Origin: Rhyacichthys aspro | Lineage: Eukaryota; Chordata; Actinopteri; Gobiiformes; Rhyacichthyidae | NCBI GenBank assembly: GCA_036850595.1 | Contig: CM072152.1 | Location: 12,109,640-12,173,639, forward strand | DNA length: 64,000 nucleotides | Direction: 5' to 3' | Shown: positions 58,449 through 64,000 of the stretch, one piece after another | Numbering within the stretch: position 1 is the first letter of the stretch | Layout: every line of letters begins with the position of its first letter | Made by a program: the position numbers and the translations under genes | Notes under the pieces: generated by a model | Database searches by the model: none | The model's input: only the letters and a program-made list of their open reading frames with translations | Told to the model about the DNA's origin: nothing

Positions 58449-61400
58449 ATGAAGAGAAGTGTTGTACACATCACCCTCCTTGGACTGCTGCTGGCGCTGG
58501 TCACTACGTCGCCAAACAAGGTAAAACACTTATCAAAATTACCTTTGCCTTAATGCAGTTTGTGAGTAGAAGTTATTGTTGTTTTCTGGTCATGCTTAAT
58601 GCAGTTTTAGTAAACAGTGTTTGAAAAACAAATGTATGTGTGTCTTATAAATAATATGAGACACCTATGCTGTTCTACAAAAGCCAAAATAACAGTGGCT
58701 ATACATTTTTACATTAGTTGTGAATAGCCCAAATCCATACCGCTTCTCAAAGGACAAAGGTCACAGGTGATTCTTTATTTGAAGCTACTATATGCAACCA
58801 ATTTACCACAAATTAGTTCACTGGAAGTAGAAAGTTCAACAGATGTTTTCTTTTTTACAGTTTGAGGAAAAAGATTAGTGCCAAAGTAAAAGCATAAGCC
58901 AAATAAAATAAGGGTGTGTTTTCAGTGAGACCAATAAAATGCCACCATCTCCTCCCACTAAAGTGTGTGCACTGGTCCTCGTTCAGTTGATCATCAACCA
59001 AACAAAATAAACTGCTTTTTCAAAATTGTGAAATATTTGCTCAGGACGACTGGGACATCTACAGCTTTCACATCAACTCTACAGTGACCAGTCGCTATGC
59101 CACCACCGTCATCACCAGCCGAGTGGCCAATCGCATGGACCAGTCCAAGGAAATTGAATTTCATGTTCGTATTCCCAAGAACGCCTTCATCAGTAAATTC
59201 AGAATGTGGGTATTATTTTAGCCAACGCCAAAATCACTATTCAATATACAAGTATTTATATACATTGTATGAAACACAAAAAAACATTTCTTGTGTAGGT
59301 TTATAGACGGTGAGGTGTATGATGGCGTGGTGAAAGCCAAGGAGCAAGCTGAGAGCCAGTACACTGAAGCTGTGTCTCGAGGTCAAAGTGCAGGGATTGT
59401 CAGGTACAAACATCAATAAATGAATCAATGAAGAGTGATCACACCGTTCTCATGATCATGGGATGTTTGTTAAAGTTCTGTGGGGAGAACTCTGGAGGAA
59501 TTCAAGACTTCTGTCACAGTGGCCGCTCACAAAAAGGTGACCTTTGAACTCACATACGAGGAGCTACTAAAACGTAGGCTTGGCAAATATGAGCTGCAGA
59601 TCCATGCGCGGCCTATGCAGCCTGTCAAAGATTTTAAGGTTGGTTTTGATGGAAATATGCATTTTGTGGTTAGAAGTCTGAATGATTGTGGCCACGTTTG
59701 AATATTTCATCTCACTGTCAGGTTGACGTGTCGATTAATGAAGATGCTGGCATTAACTTCATTGAAATTAAAGGAGGACTGAGCACAAAAGATCTGGGAA
59801 ATGCAATCACCAAAACCATGGCAGACAAACAGGTAAAGTAAGCATGCAGTATGTACAGTATTACATATAGTGTCAGAATTTCCTTAATTTCCTTTATGTC
59901 ATTTACAGGCTTGGATTTATTTCTATCCAACAGTGGAACAACAGAAAGTTTGTGACAGTTGTGGAGAGCAGGGCTTGAATGGAGATCTGGTTATTTTTTA
60001 TGATGTAAAAAGAGACGTCCCATTTGGAGACATCATGGTAAGAATACACATCTCTCATCAGCTCTTACTGATATCAATATTCATTTACTACATTGGCTGT
60101 GTTTTGTAACCTGTTTTCTGCAATCTATTGCAGACAGCTGATGGGTATTTTGTACATCACTTTGCTCCATCTAGTCTGCCTCGCATACCCAAAAATGTTG
60201 TGTTTGTTATTGACCAAAGTGGTTCCATGCACGGACGAAAAATGCATCAGGTAATGTATGTGGAAGATCTATTAAACACTCCTCACTTTTTACATTTGCA
60301 CCAATTTATGGACAAAGGGACTAAATGTAGATTTCAAAAATTAACTTCAACAGAGAGAGGGAGAAGTCCATCACATGATACAAAACATAACCTGACTGAC
60401 TGATACTTGGCACAACAGACAAAACATTAGTAGTACACCAGTCAATATCAATAATAGCTTTGAGGAAACATGCTGCTCCCACAGTTGACATACTTCACTC
60501 ACAATGTAAATAGCAGCCACAGTTTAAGCAAACATTAGTTTAACAACAGTTCAGTTTCTGCATTTCTGGTGTTTTTTTTAATAAAACTACAGAGTATTTT
60601 AAACTTATATAAAGCCACTCATAACCAAATCTAATTTGTCAATGTATAAATCTTGTTTCTTTACAGACACGTATCGCCCTAATCCACATCCTGAATGATT
60701 TGACAGAAGATGACTTTTTTGGTCTAATCACTTTTGATAGTGCTATTTTCCACTGGAAACGGGAACTTGTTCAAGCCACTCAGAAAAACATAGATGATGC
60801 CAAGAAGTTTGCACAGAATATTCAAGATCGAGGATGTTAGTAACTTATTCACTTTGTATTTGGATTGATTAAGCACCAGAATTAAATCAGTAAAGAAAAG
60901 TTTTTCTCCTTTTTTCAGCAACGGACATTAATAGTGCTGTGCTAGAAGGTGCTCGGATGCTGAATGCACATCCAAGAGAGGGCTCAGCTTCTATTCTTAT
61001 ACTTCTCACTGATGGAGATCCAACCTCAGGTTTTTAAAGAACACTTAGACACAAGGCCATATGCAGTACTGTAGGCATATTTTACTCAACAAGATATTTG
61101 CGTATACTTTGTTGCAGGAGAGATAAATCCAGAAAGGATACAATCCAATGTCAGAAGGGCCATTGCAAGCAAATTTCCCCTTTACTGCCTTGGATTTGGT
61201 TTTGATGTTAACTTTGAGTTCCTTGAAAAGATGTCTCTGGAAAACAATGGTTTGGCACGCCGCATTTATGAAGACTCTGATGCTGATCTGCAACTGAAGG
61301 TATTTCAAGCCTCGGATGCTCTGTAATTTTGTGGAATTTAACCATTGAGAATAATAGTCCATAACAGTGTATGTATGTTTACAGGGTTTCTATGAAGAGG

Positions 61401-63945
61401 TTGCTACTCCTCTGTTGACAGATGTGACAATGATCTACATTGGTGGGTCTAATCTAACCCAGACCAACTTTAGCCAGTATTATAATGGCTCAGAGATTGT
61501 AGTGGCCGGCAAGATCACTGACAACAACATTGAAAACTTCACTCCAGAAGTTGTGGCCATTTCTGTAAGGACAAATCCTGGCTACACTTATGCTGTAGGC
61601 TTCTGAAAGGTTTGTGAAGAAATATTTTGTTCTTCAATCTTTTCAGAGAAATACAAGAATGACATTTTCAAAGACAACTGCTGCACCAGGATCCACTGGG
61701 ACTGCATCAGACATCCGCATACAGAGAGTCTGGGCCTATCTCACAGTCAAACAACTAATGGAGAAAGAGTGAGTCACAACACATTCTTATACTCTTTTCT
61801 GAATTAGGTATGTTTTCATTCAACAACACATCACCCATTTTGATACTGATTTATGTAGGTTTCATTATACAGTATCCAATATACAGTAAATAATATGGAC
61901 TGTTGTGTTTTTGAGGCTGTCCACTCTTAAGCCCAGTTTTCTGTGATTGGTCACATGACATTAATGTTGGGACTTGTCAAAAGTAGCTGTAGCTGGATCT
62001 TATTACTACTACGTATTGAAAATACTTGCTTACTTAAGTTTAAATATAACTTTGAAGTTTGGAAATAATGCTACACATGTGTAACAGGCTGCAGTTGTCT
62101 GGAGCTGAAAAGGAGAGGGTGAAGAAGGAGGCCATGGAGTTATCGCTAAAGTACAGCTTTGTGACTCCTCTCACGTCCATGGTGGTCACGAAGCCTCCAG
62201 GCGAGAACACAGAAGTGCTGAATAAACCCAAGGAAGGGGAAGCGCCGAGGGAGGAATCGTCATTACTGCTAGCCCGGGGTGGCGTTGGATCAGGTAGGGT
62301 CAATATAAGGCCCAATATAAACTGTTTAGCTCAGTTTGTTGGATGGGAGGATTTTGTGAACAAAAATGAGTGACATAGCTTAATCCTTTAATGGTTGCCA
62401 AAAGAAAAATTATAAATTCAGTTTAACTCTTTACCTTCCTGTATGATAAACCCCCAAGCAAATGTCACTGCATGTGAGGTTTATTTTTTCATTGATGCAT
62501 TTGACTTAATGTTAATCAATCAAACTATCCAGACAATTTCATGAAACATTTAAAGAAAAACTGTTCAAATGATATGCTGTTATACCTCCCATAGATTTAA
62601 CATGATTATGCTTTGTAACATACAGTTGTTTATTTTTCCCATTCCTTTCTTCCTTTTCCTCAGCCCCTTCATCCTATCCAGGGTTTTTTGCCATTCCTGG
62701 CTATCCAAGTCTTCCAAGTCTTCCAGGTTTTCCAGGTCCTCCAGGTCCTCCAGGTCGTCCAGGTCCTCCAGGCTCTCCAGGTTTTCCAGGTTCAAAAGGT
62801 CGTACAATGAGTCGTTCAAGGGGTAGGAATGAGCATTTTAATTAATTGCTCTGCCGTTGTTTGTTGCACTAATATTTGGTGTTGACTCCACAATGTATTG
62901 TATTTTTGTGTGTTCCGCTGTGTGTGTGTTTTGTTCTTGTGGTCTTGGTGCATTTTGTGTGTGTCTGTGAAATGGTTTCAAATTAGTTTCTCCTCTGGGG
63001 ATTGATTGATTGATTGATTGATCGATTGATCTGTCTGTCTGTCTATCTCTCTATATATATATCTATCTGATCTAGGACAAACTATATAAAAAGTGCAGGT
63101 TGTAGTGAGGAGAAATCAGAGAACGTGTTTGCTACATGATTTAGTACATTTGTGGTGCATGCAGACAGGCCTCTACTGGAGAAGGACATGCAAAAGAATG
63201 AATCATTGACTTTTCGTATTTTGCAGCTCCAAACAGTAGGAGGCGCACCTTTCACACTCAAATGCATCATTCTCCTCCAGGTAAATATAATGATGTTAGG
63301 CTCTCAGTGGTCCTCCTTAATAAAATAGAAAATCTACTTAAACTGGTTACTATATGTTTTCTCTGTGAGAAGAATGTTTCATTTTAAACTTTAAAATACA
63401 TTCAAAAGGGTTGTACCTAATTTTTGATGCTGCATAGAGTCACTGTTTAGACATATCTGTGTTATGATAAATAACTTTTTTTGGTTATAGACTACGGATA
63501 TTTATCATACAGTGATATGGATTTTGACATGCTTATTCATGCTACAATGTTACCTTATCCAACAAGAACAACAACAAGCCCTAAAAGAGCAACTAGTGCA
63601 GGTAAATATCTTTCATTTAGTTTAGTTTTCAACCAATATGACTTCGATCATATTGGCGTCTCTAGGAAAAACTGTTGTGCAGTTGTCTTGATTACAGATA
63701 ATGGAAGATTTGAGATGGTTTTTGACTTGCAGCATGAGACAAAAGCTGCATCAAAACAAAACTTTTGACACTCTTGACCACAGCATTAAATTTGTTTCTG
63801 TTCTTTCAGTAAATACCGTTGACTTGTTTCTCCCCAGCTCCTTCCTCTCAAAGGTTTTTATTCAGACCTGAAAATGTGGCTCTTCCTCTGTGCTTTGATT
63901 TCCCAACCAACACACATGTGAAACTACTCCACTATCCCAACAGAG
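58449..63945 (+). CDS. Inter-alpha-trypsin inhibitor heavy chain (ITIH3/ITIH4-like), 17 exons seen, 3' end outside window
   Basis: Secreted plasma protein of the ITIH family, which in mammals binds hyaluronan-rich matrix. Exons: 58449-58520, 59045-59205, 59299-59403, 59476-59638, 59722-59832, 59909-60037, 60134-60250, 60667-60835, 60919-61029, 61118-61299, 61385-61564, 61647-61768, 62088-62293, 62664-62822, 63227-63280, 63491-63601, 63838-63945. A signal peptide (MKRSVVHITLLGLLLALVTT) is followed by a VIT domain to about residue 165 (KVTFELTYEELLKR) and a von Willebrand A domain at about 268-450 with MIDAS residues D274, S276, S278 (FVIDQSGSM) and the conserved LLTDGDPT. RRIYEDSDADLQLKGFYEEV and LKYSFVTPLTSMVVTKP are family signatures. 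Then comes a variable segment with a collagen-like stretch at residues 631-655. The end of the gene, with the usual C-terminal domain, is past the right edge. I cannot separate ITIH3 from ITIH4 by eye; the neighbourhood with tkt fits the 3p21 ITIH cluster. Confidence 0.93.
62726..62800 (+). repeat. 9-bp tandem repeat coding for a Gly-X-Y collagen-like tract
   Basis: Imperfect copies of CCAGGTCCT code for eight successive Gly-X-Y triplets (GFPGPPGPPGRPGPPGSPGF, then PGSKG). The repeat lies inside exon 14 of the ITIH gene and keeps its frame. Confidence 0.9.
63001..63075 (+). repeat. (ATTG)n / (CTGT)n / (AT)n microsatellite
   Basis: A compound microsatellite in an intron of the ITIH gene: about seven ATTG units, then CTGT units, then an AT-rich end. 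Confidence 0.92.
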
Positions 63946-64000
63946 GTCAGTGAGGCTCTTTATAACACTTTTACATCATATTTACAACAACCCCACCAAC

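Noticed and set aside
62580..62819. Minus-strand ORF made of Leu-Glu-Asp repeats
   Set aside because: It is the complement of the Gly-X-Y coding repeat in the ITIH gene.
1..64000. CRISPR array, bacterial operons, insertion sequences, tRNA or rRNA genes
   Set aside because: None seen; the window is vertebrate genomic DNA and the repeats are microsatellites and dispersed fish repeats.

Overview
The window is nuclear DNA of a vertebrate, most likely a teleost fish. It has multi-exon genes with GT-AG introns, short introns and intergenic gaps, dispersed repeats of a kind common in fish, and proteins clearly orthologous to human ones. No exon is interrupted by a stop or frameshift. I rebuilt exon sets by hand; for the five genes that are complete here the exon lengths sum to whole codons (tkt 628 aa, bicd2 806 aa, card19 180 aa, ninj1 145 aa, wnk2 2557 aa).

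Layout, left to right. 1-9060: 5' end of an L-type calcium channel gene, cacna1d, on the minus strand (coding exons 1 and 2 at 7435-6821), with part of its second intron filling 1-6820. 9060-13780: intergenic, with one candidate 87-aa membrane-protein ORF (minus) just upstream of tkt. 13783-19126: tkt, transketolase (plus). 20638-22221: three clean exons plus one probable exon of an unidentified small membrane protein (minus). 23331-28988: bicd2, dynein adaptor (plus). 30558-32067: card19 (plus). 32932-33057: a U6atac spliceosomal snRNA gene with a complete RNA polymerase III promoter (plus). 38128-34524: ninj1 (minus). 41015-56534: wnk2, a chloride-sensing kinase (plus). 58449 to the window end: an inter-alpha-trypsin inhibitor heavy chain gene (plus), cut by the right edge.

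The genes are functionally unrelated. The gene order is informative: cacna1d, tkt and ITIH are neighbours on human 3p21, whereas BICD2, CARD19, NINJ1 and WNK2 are neighbours on human 9q22, so this segment interleaves two human blocks. The most unusual points are the U6atac gene and, about 26 kb away, a textbook U12-type intron in cacna1d that needs this RNA; an 828-nt His/Cys-rich wnk2 exon at the position of the WNK1 HSN2 exon; a perfect 30-bp hairpin in a wnk2 intron; a collagen-like Gly-X-Y stretch in the ITIH protein; an altered DGHP motif in transketolase; and the unidentified membrane-protein gene next to bicd2.
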